A stretch of DNA of 64,000 bases from assembly GCA_028287745.1 (NCBI GenBank), contig JAQBPB010000042.1, positions 1-64,000 on the forward strand, written 5' to 3'. This document shows, piece after piece, positions 8,969 through 17,719 of the stretch. The notes below the pieces were generated by a model that saw only the letters and a program-made list of their open reading frames with translations, was not told where the DNA came from and did no database searches. The position numbers and the translations under genes are program-made. Within the stretch, counting starts at the first letter, position 1, and every line of letters begins with the position of its first letter. The DNA comes from Chloroflexota bacterium (GTDB taxonomy: Bacteria > Chloroflexota > Chloroflexia > Chloroheliales > Chloroheliaceae).

Positions 8969-10189
8969 TTATTGTGCTTTGGCAGGTAAAATAATCTCAT
9001 GCAGTGATTTGATCTTGTCATATTCAATCGGCTGGTCAAGCCCGCGCAGGGGTTTGCCTTCCTTTAAATCACGGGTCAGGTCCAGTAACAGGCGGCGGAC
9101 CCGGATGACGGCGGTATCGCTGGCTCCCAGGTGTTCTAACGAGCGGTCTACAATCGCTCCCTGGCTTTCCTGCACCACGAAGTCTTCAAAGGCCAGGGCT
9201 ACAATGCCTGAGTAATGGCCCTGCTTCATCATTTCACGGTCCTGCCCCCAGACTTTATCGGGGCCGTAACTGGGCTGGTAGTAGTTATCCAGGTCCTGGG
9301 AAGCTTTACCGAAGTTCCGGGCGGCATCAGAGGTGGCGGCATCCAAAGGCCCTAACGGGTTCCAGCTTATTTCCCAGAACCGGGTTGTTTCATCGTCAAT
9401 CGGCACTCCACAGGCCATTACTTTTACTGTTTCCAGGGTATTCGGTATAAAGCAGTAGAAGGGCAATACAAACTCGGTGTACCTGTTTACAGCGGTCCCA
9501 TTGGGGGCGGTGCGCCGGGCATTGGCCGTAAAGCCGTAGGGCCGTTCGGTTATCTCATATTGCGGAGCCAGGCTGGTTGACACCCCGGCGAACGGGCCTT
9601 CCATCGAGCCGGTGTCAGGCGGCAACCAGGCCTGGTGTAAGGAACTGACATGGGACGAGTCAAGCAAGCCTTCCAGGGCCTGGACCCAGTTACACTTTTG
9701 AATAGCCGACCGGGGAACAATATTTTCGTGCGGCAGGGCGGTAAAATCAAAAGCCGGGAACTGGGGCGGCTCGCTGCCTTTGCCCAGCCAGACCCAGATG
9801 ATGCCGCCCGCTTCATGGACCGGGTAATGGTTAACTCTGACTTTGGAAGCCAGGTTAGAGCCCTGCGGCTCCGATGGTACTTCGACCACCTGGCCGTCCA
9901 CGTTCATTTTCCAGCCGTGAAAGATGCAGCGCAGCCCGCACTCTTCGTTGCGCCCTAAAGCCAGCGATACCCCCCGGTGAGGGCAGCCTTCGTCCAGGAA
10001 GCCCACTCGCCCGTTGGTATCCCGGAAGGCCACGAAACTCTCGCCAAACAGGCGCACCCGTTCCGGCGCGCCGTCAATTTCCAGTTTAGCTGACCGCAAG
10101 GCGGGAACCCAATACTGGCGCAGCACCTGGCCCATCAGGGTACCTGGGCCTACTCTGGTAAGTAATTCGTTATTTTCCTTACTCAACAT
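8969..10189 (-). CDS. Rieske non-haem iron oxygenase, alpha subunit (paralogue 3)
   Basis: 406 aa, with AAGGAG upstream of the ATG. It has CPH...CIFH and LLDSSHVSSLH. It is the first gene of the operon that also carries paralogue 2 and the VOC dioxygenase, transcribed leftward from module B with a leader of about 250 nt. The N-terminal domain is homogenised with paralogue 2. The catalytic domain carries distinctive segments such as HENIVPRSAIQKCNWVQ. It probably hydroxylates or demethylates an aromatic acid; the partner reductase is not in the operon. Confidence 0.92.
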   Translation of the reverse strand: MLSKENNELLTRVGPGTLMGQVLRQYWVPALRSAKLEIDGAPERVRLFGESFVAFRDTNGRVGFLDEGCPHRGVSLALGRNEECGLRCIFHGWKMNVDGQVVEVPSEPQGSNLASKVRVNHYPVHEAGGIIWVWLGKGSEPPQFPAFDFTALPHENIVPRSAIQKCNWVQALEGLLDSSHVSSLHQAWLPPDTGSMEGPFAGVSTSLAPQYEITERPYGFTANARRTAPNGTAVNRYTEFVLPFYCFIPNTLETVKVMACGVPIDDETTRFWEISWNPLGPLDAATSDAARNFGKASQDLDNYYQPSYGPDKVWGQDREMMKQGHYSGIVALAFEDFVVQESQGAIVDRSLEHLGASDTAVIRVRRLLLDLTRDLKEGKPLRGLDQPIEYDKIKSLHEIILPAKAQ

Positions 10190-10449
10190 GGCGGTTACAC
10201 TCCTTTTATAGCTTCGGATTGGTTTGAAGGGATTGGATTATGATTGCTGGATTGGTCGGCAATAGCCCGGTAAATAAAGGCTTTCTCCGGGGGTTTGCTG
10301 GGTTAATTTGTTCCAGGCGACAATGCATGGTCACAGAATTTTCCTGTTGAATTTCTCTTAAACTTTGCTAAAAATAAGATGTTACTTATCGGACCGGGTG
10401 GAGATACAACTCAAAGAGCCTGACTTTTCAAACTAAATATGTTACAGTC

Positions 10450-10514
10450 ATGATAAATCAGCCCTGGGTACATGTCCAATATTTGTTTTAACTACATATA
10501 TACATTATAAATAT
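10450..10514 (-). promoter_or_regulatory. LysR-type promoter module B
   Basis: Reading leftward: ATAT-N7-GTAT (10514-10500), 20 bases, -35 TTGGAC (10479-10474), 18 bases, -10 TATCAT (10455-10450). It drives the operon starting at 10189. It is back to back with module C; the two recognition sites are about 168 bp apart. The remainder of 10190-11113 is AT-rich leader with no gene that I can support. Confidence 0.87.
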
Positions 10515-10667
10515 CGAATTTACTCACCCCGGCCAACTAAAAGCGTAGAATATATTCACAAAACCTTTAAGCCCTGGACAAAACCCGGCTGCTTTCAGCC
10601 GGTCAGCTCCACTACTATAGGCTGTAAGGAGGGCAATTTGGGGTTTAAGCGCTTCCCCTGTCATTAA

Positions 10668-10732
10668 ATATGTTTTAAGTATACTACTAGATAAAACAAA
10701 TATTGGACATATTAAAAGCCTTAGGCTATCAT
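10668..10732 (+). promoter_or_regulatory. LysR-type promoter module C
   Basis: ATAT-N7-GTAT (10668-10682), 20 bases, -35 TTGGAC (10703-10708), 18 bases, -10 TATCAT (10727-10732). It faces the ligJ-like/ligB-like/binding-protein gene string. The predicted leader is about 375 nt, the longest in the regulon. Confidence 0.87.
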
Positions 10733-11113
10733 AAATTTATTATCTTTCTTGCCTGTTAAAGGACTCAATCTAAATTCCGGGTCTACCAGCTAGCAACATC
10801 AACAGTTTGAATTGAAATCTTTCTGTGTGGTTTTAATGAATGGAATGGGGTGCTAGAGGTAGGGAAATATTCTCCTTCTTACTTATTATAAATTCTTGAA
10901 GTTGCAAACTTTTTAGTGTATTTGTAGTTTCTGAAAAAAAAGATTGGTCCATTCCGGTGAAAAACTGACCGGTACCGGCAAGGAGTAAATCAAGATTCTG
11001 TCTTAACTGGCATAATCGGCTTTTACCGGGTAGTAATAGTTGGGTTAGTTTACCAGTTTGATACTTTGCAGTGTAGCTAAAAGCTCTAACGCTGTTGTGG
11101 AGGATAAATAATA

Positions 11114-12205
11114 ATGCCATTGGTTATCGATGCACATACCCATTTGATTGCTCCGGACGCCCTATATGCTTTCCGGTCCACTTTGCTGGTCTCAAGGGGT
11201 CTGCATATAAAATCTAAACCTGAAATCCCGGACGAGCAACTGGCAAAAAGTGCGGCTCATGGCATCTCATTGATGAATGCGGTCGGAACGGATATGCAAG
11301 TGATCTCACCACGCCCTTTTCAGTTGATGCACTCGCACCAGCGAACTAAAGATGTGCAGATCTGGATTCAGGCAAATAACGACCTGATTGCCCGGACGGT
11401 CGCCATGCACCCTGACCGGTTTAGCGGGGTAGGGGCTTTGCCGCAGGTTGGTGGCAAGCCGGTAGAGATTGTCTTTGATGAAATAGACCGCTGTATTGAT
11501 GAGCTGGGTTTCGTAGGTGTGCTGGTCAACCCGGACCCCGGTGAAGGCGACGGGCAGACCCCAAACCTGGGCGATGAATACTGGTATCCGTTATGGGAAA
11601 AGCTGGTCGAAAAGGACATCCCGGTCCATATTCACGGCGCAGCCTGCTACGGCCGGGAGAATTACAGCGAGCATTACATCTCTGAGGAGAGCCTGGCAAT
11701 TACTTCTATTGCCCGCTCGAAGGTTTTTGCCGATTTCCCCAGACTCAAAATGATGATCAGTCACGGCGGCGGTTCCATTCCTTACCAGATTGGCCGGTGG
11801 CGCGCCGAGCGGCTCGGATTACAGGCGACCTGGGGCGGTGCTCCTCCGGTAGCCCACAAAGACGGCCAGGTCGGCCAGGTCGTGGCGGCAGACGCTTTCG
11901 ACCCGGACGAGCCGTTTGAAAAGACCTTGCGCCGGTTCTGGTTTGACACGGTGCTTTATGACCGCGACACCCTGGAACTCTTGTTCAAGAAGGTGGGCGC
12001 TGACCGCTGTCTTTTCGGCACCGAACGGCCTGGTGGCGGATCGGCAATTGACCCCGCAAGTGGCCGGGCGTTGGACGATCTTAAGCCGGTAATCGAAAGC
12101 CTGGAGAGCTTAAGCGAGGCCGAGAAAGCAGGCATATTCGAGGGGAATGTGCGCTCGTTCTATACCCGCCTCAATGAGAGCCTTTCTAAAAAGGCCGGGA
12201 AATAA
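11114..12205 (+). CDS. ligJ: 4-oxalomesaconate hydratase-like amidohydrolase (LigJ type)
   Basis: 363 aa, preceded by TGGAGGA. Amidohydrolase-2 family: metal ligands His8 and His10 (IDAHTHL), further His in VHIHGA and MISHGGG, and a late acidic residue near FDTVLYDRDT. Segments such as NDLIARTVAMHPDRFSG, RCIDELGFVG and NPDPGEGDG closely match LigJ of the protocatechuate 4,5-cleavage pathway, which hydrates 4-oxalomesaconate to 4-carboxy-4-hydroxy-2-oxoadipate. It heads the module C string together with the LigB-like dioxygenase, which supports the assignment. ACMSD-type decarboxylases are relatives and the main alternative. Confidence 0.82.
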   Translation: MPLVIDAHTHLIAPDALYAFRSTLLVSRGLHIKSKPEIPDEQLAKSAAHGISLMNAVGTDMQVISPRPFQLMHSHQRTKDVQIWIQANNDLIARTVAMHPDRFSGVGALPQVGGKPVEIVFDEIDRCIDELGFVGVLVNPDPGEGDGQTPNLGDEYWYPLWEKLVEKDIPVHIHGAACYGRENYSEHYISEESLAITSIARSKVFADFPRLKMMISHGGGSIPYQIGRWRAERLGLQATWGGAPPVAHKDGQVGQVVAADAFDPDEPFEKTLRRFWFDTVLYDRDTLELLFKKVGADRCLFGTERPGGGSAIDPASGRALDDLKPVIESLESLSEAEKAGIFEGNVRSFYTRLNESLSKKAGK

Positions 12206-12309
12206 ATTAATCAGGTAACCGGTGCTTTATCCGGCGCAACAACTTTGTGGATAAAGCACTTGCAAAAGAAATAAGACTACAGGCAGTAGCCTTTGAAGGA
12301 GGGGCCCGG

Positions 12310-13311
12310 ATGGCTCAACTGGTATTAGGAATCGGAACTTCACACACCCCCATGCTGGTTTCGACCGGGGAACTGTGGGAGAAACGCGCCCGCGATGACG
12401 TGCGAGCGGGTAACCTCTATGACAAAACAGGCAAGTTACGCACTTATTATGAATTGGCGGAACAGGTCCAGAACCGTTATGCGGCTACCGCTACCCTTGA
12501 AAACTTTAATGAAAGTGCCACTGCTGCCCAGGCAGCCCTGGATAAATTGGCCGGCGACCTGGCCGCCGCCGAAGTAGATGTAGTGATTGTAGTTGGCGAC
12601 GACCAGTTGGAACTTTTCAACATGTCCAATATGCCAGCTTTCGCGGTTTTCTACGGCGACAAAGTAATAACTCATTACATTGACGAAGACGAGTACCCGG
12701 GAATGGATGGCGAGTTCCTGAATGCAATGCGTAAGGGTTATCGTATGGATGCCCAGTACGAATTGAACGGACAGCCGGAACTGGCCCGCCAGCTGATTAC
12801 CTATTTAACGAAAGCCGGGATTGACGTAGCGGCGTGTGGAGAAGTAGCCAAGTCGGATACATCCGGGTTTGGACACGCTTATGGGTTTATCTACGAGCGG
12901 CTGATGTTGCAAAAGAAAATACCGCTGATTCCGGTTATGGTGAACGCGTTTTATTCGCCGAACCAGCCCACTCCGACCCGTTGCTACGAGTTAGGGCGCG
13001 CCTTGCGGGCGGGAATAGAGGCCAGCCCGTTAGATTTGCGGGTAGCGATTGTGGCCTCTGGCGGCCTGAGCCATTTTGTGACTAACGAAGATTTGGACCG
13101 GCAGATTATCGCGGCTTTGGAGGCTGGCGATAGTGAGGCATTAAAAGCCTTACCGGAAGAACTGCTGAATTCAGGGTCAGGCGAGATACGAAACTGGCTG
13201 ACAGTCGCAGGGGCAGTCGAGGGACTAAAGCTGCAATGGTATGAATATATCCCGGTGTATCGTTCGCCCGCAGGGACGGGCGTAGGTATGGGCTTTGCCC
13301 GCTGGTCGTAG
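12310..13311 (+). CDS. Class III extradiol ring-cleavage dioxygenase, LigB-like
   Basis: 333 aa from ATG 12310, chosen for the AAGGAGG at 12296-12302; the frame is open from 12247, but that stretch has no ribosome site. LigB superfamily: His12 in GTSHTPM corresponds to an iron ligand, and GGLSHF carries the catalytic-type His. The expected second iron His lies, by my alignment, where this protein has VVGDDQLE (Gln99), an unusual point. It probably cleaves a gallate- or protocatechuate-like ring meta to the hydroxyls, giving the substrate of the upstream LigJ-like enzyme. No LigA alpha subunit is adjacent, as in single-chain gallate dioxygenases. Confidence 0.8.
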   Translation: MAQLVLGIGTSHTPMLVSTGELWEKRARDDVRAGNLYDKTGKLRTYYELAEQVQNRYAATATLENFNESATAAQAALDKLAGDLAAAEVDVVIVVGDDQLELFNMSNMPAFAVFYGDKVITHYIDEDEYPGMDGEFLNAMRKGYRMDAQYELNGQPELARQLITYLTKAGIDVAACGEVAKSDTSGFGHAYGFIYERLMLQKKIPLIPVMVNAFYSPNQPTPTRCYELGRALRAGIEASPLDLRVAIVASGGLSHFVTNEDLDRQIIAALEAGDSEALKALPEELLNSGSGEIRNWLTVAGAVEGLKLQWYEYIPVYRSPAGTGVGMGFARWS

Positions 13312-13424
13312 TTAGAATTTGATATGAACAACCTTAGCAACCGGTGACTTGAGTAAGAAGAGGAAAACCACTCGCAAGTGGCGAGTAATCAGGCAATTTA
13401 TTTAGTTTCCATAGGAGGAATAAA

Positions 13425-14846
13425 ATGAGCGAAGCTAGCTCAAAGTCCAACGAATCCACAAAAGGGTTAAAACGCAGGGACTTTTTGAAGAAATCCGCGT
13501 TGGCAGTAATCGGCACCAGTCTATCAGCCGGGTTTTTAGCGGCTTGCGGTGACAATACTGCAACTTCCGCCGCCAGTGCCACTACTGCCGCCGCTGGCGC
13601 TACTACCGCCGCCGCTGGTGCCACTACCGCCGCCGCTGGTGCCACTACCGCCGCCGCTGGCGCCAGTGTCACTACTGCCGCCGCTGGCGCTACCACCACA
13701 ACCGTTGCGGCGGCTGCTACCGGTGCGCCTATCAAAGTAGGTGTGCTTATCACCTTTACCGGGCCGTATACCGTAATCGGTAACGACGTCCTGGACGGGG
13801 TAAATCTCTACTTTTCAAGTATTGGCAACCAGATTGCCGGACGGCCAATCCAGATTATCAAAGAAGATGAAGGCAGCACCCCCGACAACGCCCTGCAGCG
13901 GGCCAAAAAGCTGGTTGAGCAGGACAAGGTAGATTTCATTGTAGGTATCGCCCTGACCAATGACTACCTGGCGATGCGCGACTACCTGGACCAGAACAAG
14001 ACCGTTTTGATCATCGCTAACGCCGGTGCCAACGCGGTTGTAACTGACAAGTTCAGCAAATACATCTACCGCGCTTCGTTCGGTAACGGCCAGTACACCT
14101 ACCCGCTGGGTCTGTATGCTTCCAAGAACATGGGCAAAAAAGCGGTATTGCTGGCCCCCGACTATGCCGCCGGTAAAGAAGCCACCAGTGGTTTCGGTGC
14201 CGGGTTTAAGCAGGGCGGCGGTACGGTCCTGAAGGAAATCTACTCCGCGTTAGGCCAGACGACCGACTACGCGCCCTTCCTGACCCAGGTCCAGGACGCC
14301 AAACCGGAAATGACCTATGCCTTCTACTCCGGCGTAGATACCATTAACTGGATCAAGCAGTACGACCAGTTCGGTCTTAAGAAGACTATGCCGCTGGCTG
14401 GAAACTTCGCCATTGACGAGAACTCCCTCGCCCAGATGGGTTCCGCCGCCGAAGGTGTCGTATATTCTTCCACCTGGGCCGTAACCCTGGATACCCCGGC
14501 CAACAAGAAGTTCATTGCTGACTACAAGGCCAAGTTCAAAAAGGATGTCGGCGCCACCGTATGCTTTGGTTACGATGCGGCCCAGATGGTAGCAGCAGCT
14601 GTGAATGGCACCAAGGGCGACACCGCTGACAAAGTTAAGCTGGCTGCCGCTATGGAAGGCATCAAGCTGGATAGCCCTCGTGGCACTATCACGGTCAACG
14701 CCAAGAATCACGGTCTGGTCCAGAACATCTACAACTGGCAGATTGTGAAGGGTAGCGACGGCAAACTGACTTCCAAGTTGGTCAAGACCTGGGAAAATGT
14801 GCCGGAAATTGGTGACTTGCTTGCCAACGGCCTTCCTAACGCTTAA
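13425..14846 (+). CDS. Tat-exported substrate-binding lipoprotein of a branched-chain-type ABC importer
   Basis: 473 aa, with AGGAGG upstream. The Tat-type signal is KRRDFLKK (Arg17-Arg18) with a lipobox FLAAC, lipidated at Cys41. Residues 45-100 are a low-complexity Ala/Thr/Gly linker made of repeated AAAGATT blocks (tandem DNA repeats 13598-13693). The rest is a type I periplasmic-binding fold (PIKVGVLITFTGPYTVIG, LivJ/amide-binding-like). It sits in the module C string with the ring-cleavage genes, while its presumed permease and ATPases are the livHMGF operon at 16.3-19.8 kb. It likely binds an aromatic acid rather than an amino acid; this is inferred from context. Confidence 0.88.
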   Translation: MSEASSKSNESTKGLKRRDFLKKSALAVIGTSLSAGFLAACGDNTATSAASATTAAAGATTAAAGATTAAAGATTAAAGASVTTAAAGATTTTVAAAATGAPIKVGVLITFTGPYTVIGNDVLDGVNLYFSSIGNQIAGRPIQIIKEDEGSTPDNALQRAKKLVEQDKVDFIVGIALTNDYLAMRDYLDQNKTVLIIANAGANAVVTDKFSKYIYRASFGNGQYTYPLGLYASKNMGKKAVLLAPDYAAGKEATSGFGAGFKQGGGTVLKEIYSALGQTTDYAPFLTQVQDAKPEMTYAFYSGVDTINWIKQYDQFGLKKTMPLAGNFAIDENSLAQMGSAAEGVVYSSTWAVTLDTPANKKFIADYKAKFKKDVGATVCFGYDAAQMVAAAVNGTKGDTADKVKLAAAMEGIKLDSPRGTITVNAKNHGLVQNIYNWQIVKGSDGKLTSKLVKTWENVPEIGDLLANGLPNA

Positions 14847-14873
14847 TTAAGTAAGTTCTGACGGTTTGACAGG

Positions 14874-14917
14874 GGCGGTAATGAATTTCTATAGAAGAAA
14901 TTCATTACCGCCTTTTT
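14874..14917 (+). terminator. Rho-independent terminator of the module C operon
   Basis: A 17-bp perfect stem (14874-14890 with 14896-14912, GGCGGTAATGAATTTCT and its complement) is followed by TTTTT. Confidence 0.92.
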
Positions 14918-14940
14918 ATTTGCGCCATTGCCTTTCTTTC

Positions 14941-14982
14941 ATATACCTGTATTAATATACATGTATCAATATACCTGTATCA
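14941..14982. repeat. Three tandem 14-bp repeats with an ATAC-N2-GTAT dyad
   Basis: Three consecutive 14-mers (ATATACCTGTATTA, ATATACATGTATCA, ATATACCTGTATCA), each containing a short palindrome ATAC-NN-GTAT. The helical spacing suggests a multi-site operator about 300 bp before the YiiX-like gene. The rest of 14918-15282 is AT-rich with no gene evident. Confidence 0.7.
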
Positions 14983-15282
14983 AAGTGGCCTCTCACCCCT
15001 AAATTGTAATTGTTCTTCCAAAAAATTTAGTCTTATAGTATTTTTCCGGTTTTTCTTTGGACTTATTAAGGTTCTAAACATCTTTACCAGAAGAAAATCA
15101 GGCTTAAAATAATAAGTACACTTGATTTCTTCAAGTACCCCATATTTTCAATTACTCTTCCAGTGAACGCATCACTTAGTAGGCGGTAGTTTTTACACTA
15201 CCGTACTTTAAAGGTAGGGCGATTGAAAATTCCGGCAATCTATGCGTGATAGCGGCTTAATAACCCTGAATGCGAGGTGAAT

Positions 15283-15921
15283 ATGAGTATAAACACCACT
15301 GGATTTAGGATGCGCCGTAGGGTCGGTGTTCCTATAATTCTTCTAATACTACTTGGTCTGTTTTTGACTTCTGTAGACACACCCACAGCCCAGGCAGGGT
15401 CGGGGCTGTGTGATTCTTCGCCGGTTGCTTCACGGGGTGAGCGGGCCCATGGGTTGAACATTCCAGCATATGCCCAGATTGGTGATTACGTTCTGGTTGG
15501 GGGAGCTAATTCAGGTGCCTGGGGTCAATGGTGCCATGCAGGAATCTGGAGCTACTATAACGGGAAGTATGGTATCTGGGAGGCTACACCAGAACGCCAG
15601 GTGGCTTTTACTCCTGTGGACGACTGGTGGTTCTGGAATAATTGGAAAAACGCTGTTAAGGTTTCAATCAAGCGTGTTTGGACCGATGGCAAAACACGGG
15701 AGTATGCCGCTTACTGGGCCTCTACCCGGAAAGGAGTTCAATATACAGTTGGTACTAACAAGTATTCCCTCTCATTTGAATATTGTAGCAAATTAGTGTG
15801 GGATGCTTATCGCATGGCAGACTCCAGGATTAATCTGGACCATAATGGTGGGCCTTTTGTCGTGCCAGATGACATTTATAACTCAACGTGGAGTTGGTTA
15901 GTAAAGTATCAGAAAGGCTAA
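15283..15921 (+). CDS. Secreted YiiX/NlpC-P60-like cysteine peptidase-fold protein
   Basis: 212 aa from ATG 15283, preceded by GAGGTGA; a GTG two codons earlier is possible. The signal peptide (RRRVGVPIILLILLGLFLTS, then a likely cleavage after TAQA) points to export. The mature part resembles permuted NlpC/P60 (YiiX/YebB-like) proteins: GDYVLVGG at the start of the fold, a His in WCHAGIWS and a Cys in FEYCSKLVWDAY as the catalytic pair. Such proteins hydrolyse amide or ester bonds in cell wall or lipids. The gene stands alone between two terminators with no visible tie to the aromatic pathway. Confidence 0.75.
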   Translation: MSINTTGFRMRRRVGVPIILLILLGLFLTSVDTPTAQAGSGLCDSSPVASRGERAHGLNIPAYAQIGDYVLVGGANSGAWGQWCHAGIWSYYNGKYGIWEATPERQVAFTPVDDWWFWNNWKNAVKVSIKRVWTDGKTREYAAYWASTRKGVQYTVGTNKYSLSFEYCSKLVWDAYRMADSRINLDHNGGPFVVPDDIYNSTWSWLVKYQKG

Positions 15922-15956
15922 TAACTTTCTATATAAGCACAGTGACTCTGTAGGAT

Positions 15957-15995
15957 ACAAGCAAAGCCCGCTCATAAAGCGGGCTTTGCTTGTTA
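15957..15995 (+). terminator. Rho-independent terminator
   Basis: A 16-bp stem (15957-15972 with 15978-15993, ACAAGCAAAGCCCGCT and its complement) directly follows the YiiX-like gene. A second hairpin lies further downstream. Confidence 0.85.
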
Positions 15996-16156
15996 TTTCC
16001 CAGGATTGGGAAGGCAACCAGCGGTGATTTATATAAAACTAAGCACTTGAGTTAATTGTTTAGCTACCGGGTAAGCAGGCAGGCAGGCAGGCGGCCTTTT
16101 AGTAATTTTAAGGTTTATAATCGTTTAAGCTGGTCTAAAATAGGCCTGAATAAAAT

Positions 16157-16190
16157 AATAAACCCGGCTTATCAGGCCGGGTTTATTTTA
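16157..16190 (-). terminator. Terminator at the end of the livHMGF operon
   Basis: A 12-bp stem AATAAACCCGGC (16157-16168) pairs with 16176-16187; on the minus strand it is followed by a T-rich stretch. Together with the hairpin near 15.97 kb it separates the two convergent units. A short CAGG microsatellite lies near 16075-16090. Nothing else is seen in 15996-16254. Confidence 0.75.
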
Positions 16191-16254
16191 AGTTACATAC
16201 ACAAAGGGGCTGGCAAGTATATTCCGGGGTATAGCCGGCCCTGCCAGGCCGGTT

Positions 16255-16962
16255 TTAAGCCGAGACTACCAGGAGTTGCTGTTGCAGTTCCTCGTTGTTT
16301 CTAAGGTCTTCGGAGGGGCCTTCCCAGGCGACCTGGCCTTTATTCAAGACATAGGCCCGGCTGGCAATTTTAAGGGCCATTTTAATGTTTTGCTCCACCA
16401 GCAGGATAGATAGGCCCTTCTTCTGAAGTTGCATTACGATGTTGGCAATATCGTGCAGCACCATTGGCGCCAGACCGTCCGAAGGCTCGTCCAGCAGCAA
16501 TAGCTCCGGGTTTATCATCAGACCCCGGCCAATAGCCAGCATCATTTGCTCGCCGCCCGAAAGCTGGTTGCCCATGTTCTTCTCGCGTTCTTTCAAACGC
16601 GGGAAATAGCGGTAGATTTCTTCCAGGCTCCAGCCGCCCTTGGCCGCGCCACGGGCCGCCATGGTCAGGTTTTCTTTGACGGTCAGATTGGGGAAAACCC
16701 GGCGGCCTTGCGGTACCAGGCCCATACCCATCCTTGAGATGAATTCCGGTTTTCGCCGGGCAATCTGCTTGCCCTTGAAAAGAATGTCACCGGTCTTAGG
16801 CGGCGTAAAGCCGATAATGCTGCGGATGGTGGTGGTTTTCCCTACCCCGTTGCGCCCCAGCAAAGCGACGGCTTCCCCTTCCTCAACCTTGAGGGAGAGA
16901 CCCTGAATAATGTGGCTCTTACCGTAGTAAGTATTGATATCATTAACTTCCAGCATACTCAT
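16255..16962 (-). CDS. livF: Branched-chain-type ABC importer ATPase LivF
   Basis: 235 aa from ATG 16962 (an ATG two codons later is also possible). The frame is open further upstream, but only over the end of livG. Walker A is GRNGVGKTT, the signature LSGGEQMMLAIGRGL and Walker B LLLLDEPSDGLAP. It is the last gene of the four-gene import operon driven by module D and pairs with LivG to power uptake through LivH/LivM. Confidence 0.92.
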   Translation of the reverse strand: MSMLEVNDINTYYGKSHIIQGLSLKVEEGEAVALLGRNGVGKTTTIRSIIGFTPPKTGDILFKGKQIARRKPEFISRMGMGLVPQGRRVFPNLTVKENLTMAARGAAKGGWSLEEIYRYFPRLKEREKNMGNQLSGGEQMMLAIGRGLMINPELLLLDEPSDGLAPMVLHDIANIVMQLQKKGLSILLVEQNIKMALKIASRAYVLNKGQVAWEGPSEDLRNNEELQQQLLVVSA

Positions 16963-16972
16963 AGGTTTAGTT

Positions 16973-17719
16973 TTACTCCTCTCCCAGGTAAACTTCGCGG
17001 ACCCGCTGGTCAGCTTGTACTTCAGACGGGGTGCCTTCGGTAAGGACCTGCCCCAGGTGCAAAACCGTGATATAGTCCGAAATGGCGAAAACCACTTCCA
17101 TATCATGTTCTACAATCATCAAGGTTAAATCCGAGGGCAGCTTTTTAATCAGGTCGATCATTCGCCTGGTTTCGGTAAGCGACATACCGGCCGTTGGCTC
17201 ATCCAATAACAGGATTTTAGGTTCAGATGCTAAAGCCAGCGCTACCTCGACCTGTCTTTGCTCACCGTAAGACAGGTTGGCTACCTCAATGTCACCCCGG
17301 TCGGCCAGGCCGACTTTATCCAGGATATCTAATATTTTGGCTCTTACATCGCCAAAAGACCTGGCCGGACGGAGCATGTTGTAGCTGGTGCCCATCTCGC
17401 GTTGGACCGCCAGTTGGACATTTTCGTAGACCGAAAGGCTGAGAAAAAGGTTGTTGCGCTGGAACGTTCGCGACAGGCCCAACCGGACTCTTTTCCAGGA
17501 CGGAATACTGGTAACATTGGTGCCGTTAAGTTCAATGGTACCGGCTGTCAGGGACAACGCGCCGCTGACGAGGTTAAAGAAAGTTGTTTTACCCGCACCG
17601 TTTGGGCCAATAATTGCTCTTCGTTCCCCCTGCTTTACCGACAGGGTGACCCCATCAATCGCGGCCAGAGCTCCGAACTGTTTTTTAACGTTGGAGACCT
17701 TTAACGCTTCTGCTGCCAC
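16973..17719 (-). CDS. livG: Branched-chain-type ABC importer ATPase LivG
   Basis: 248 aa. Walker A is GPNGAGKTT, the signature LSYGEQRQVEVALAL and Walker B ILLLDEPTAGM, followed by the LivG-type IVEHDMEVVF. Its start overlaps the end of livM by 19 bases, indicating translational coupling. In the aromatic regulon this transporter probably imports aromatic acids, as described for several Liv-type systems that take aromatic substrates; that specificity is inferred. Confidence 0.92.
   Translation of the reverse strand: MAAEALKVSNVKKQFGALAAIDGVTLSVKQGERRAIIGPNGAGKTTFFNLVSGALSLTAGTIELNGTNVTSIPSWKRVRLGLSRTFQRNNLFLSLSVYENVQLAVQREMGTSYNMLRPARSFGDVRAKILDILDKVGLADRGDIEVANLSYGEQRQVEVALALASEPKILLLDEPTAGMSLTETRRMIDLIKKLPSDLTLMIVEHDMEVVFAISDYITVLHLGQVLTEGTPSEVQADQRVREVYLGEE

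Noticed and set aside
10833-11120. 95-aa minus-strand open frame before the ligJ-like gene
   Set aside because: Lies in the predicted leader of the module C transcript and overlaps the ligJ start; no family resemblance and no good ribosome site.
13334-13753. Minus-strand frame rich in AAAVVAP repeats
   Set aside because: It is the antisense of the repeat-coded lipoprotein linker.
16056-16304. 82-aa plus-strand frame after the YiiX-like gene
   Set aside because: Runs through the terminator hairpin and antisense into livF; composition follows repeats and hairpins.
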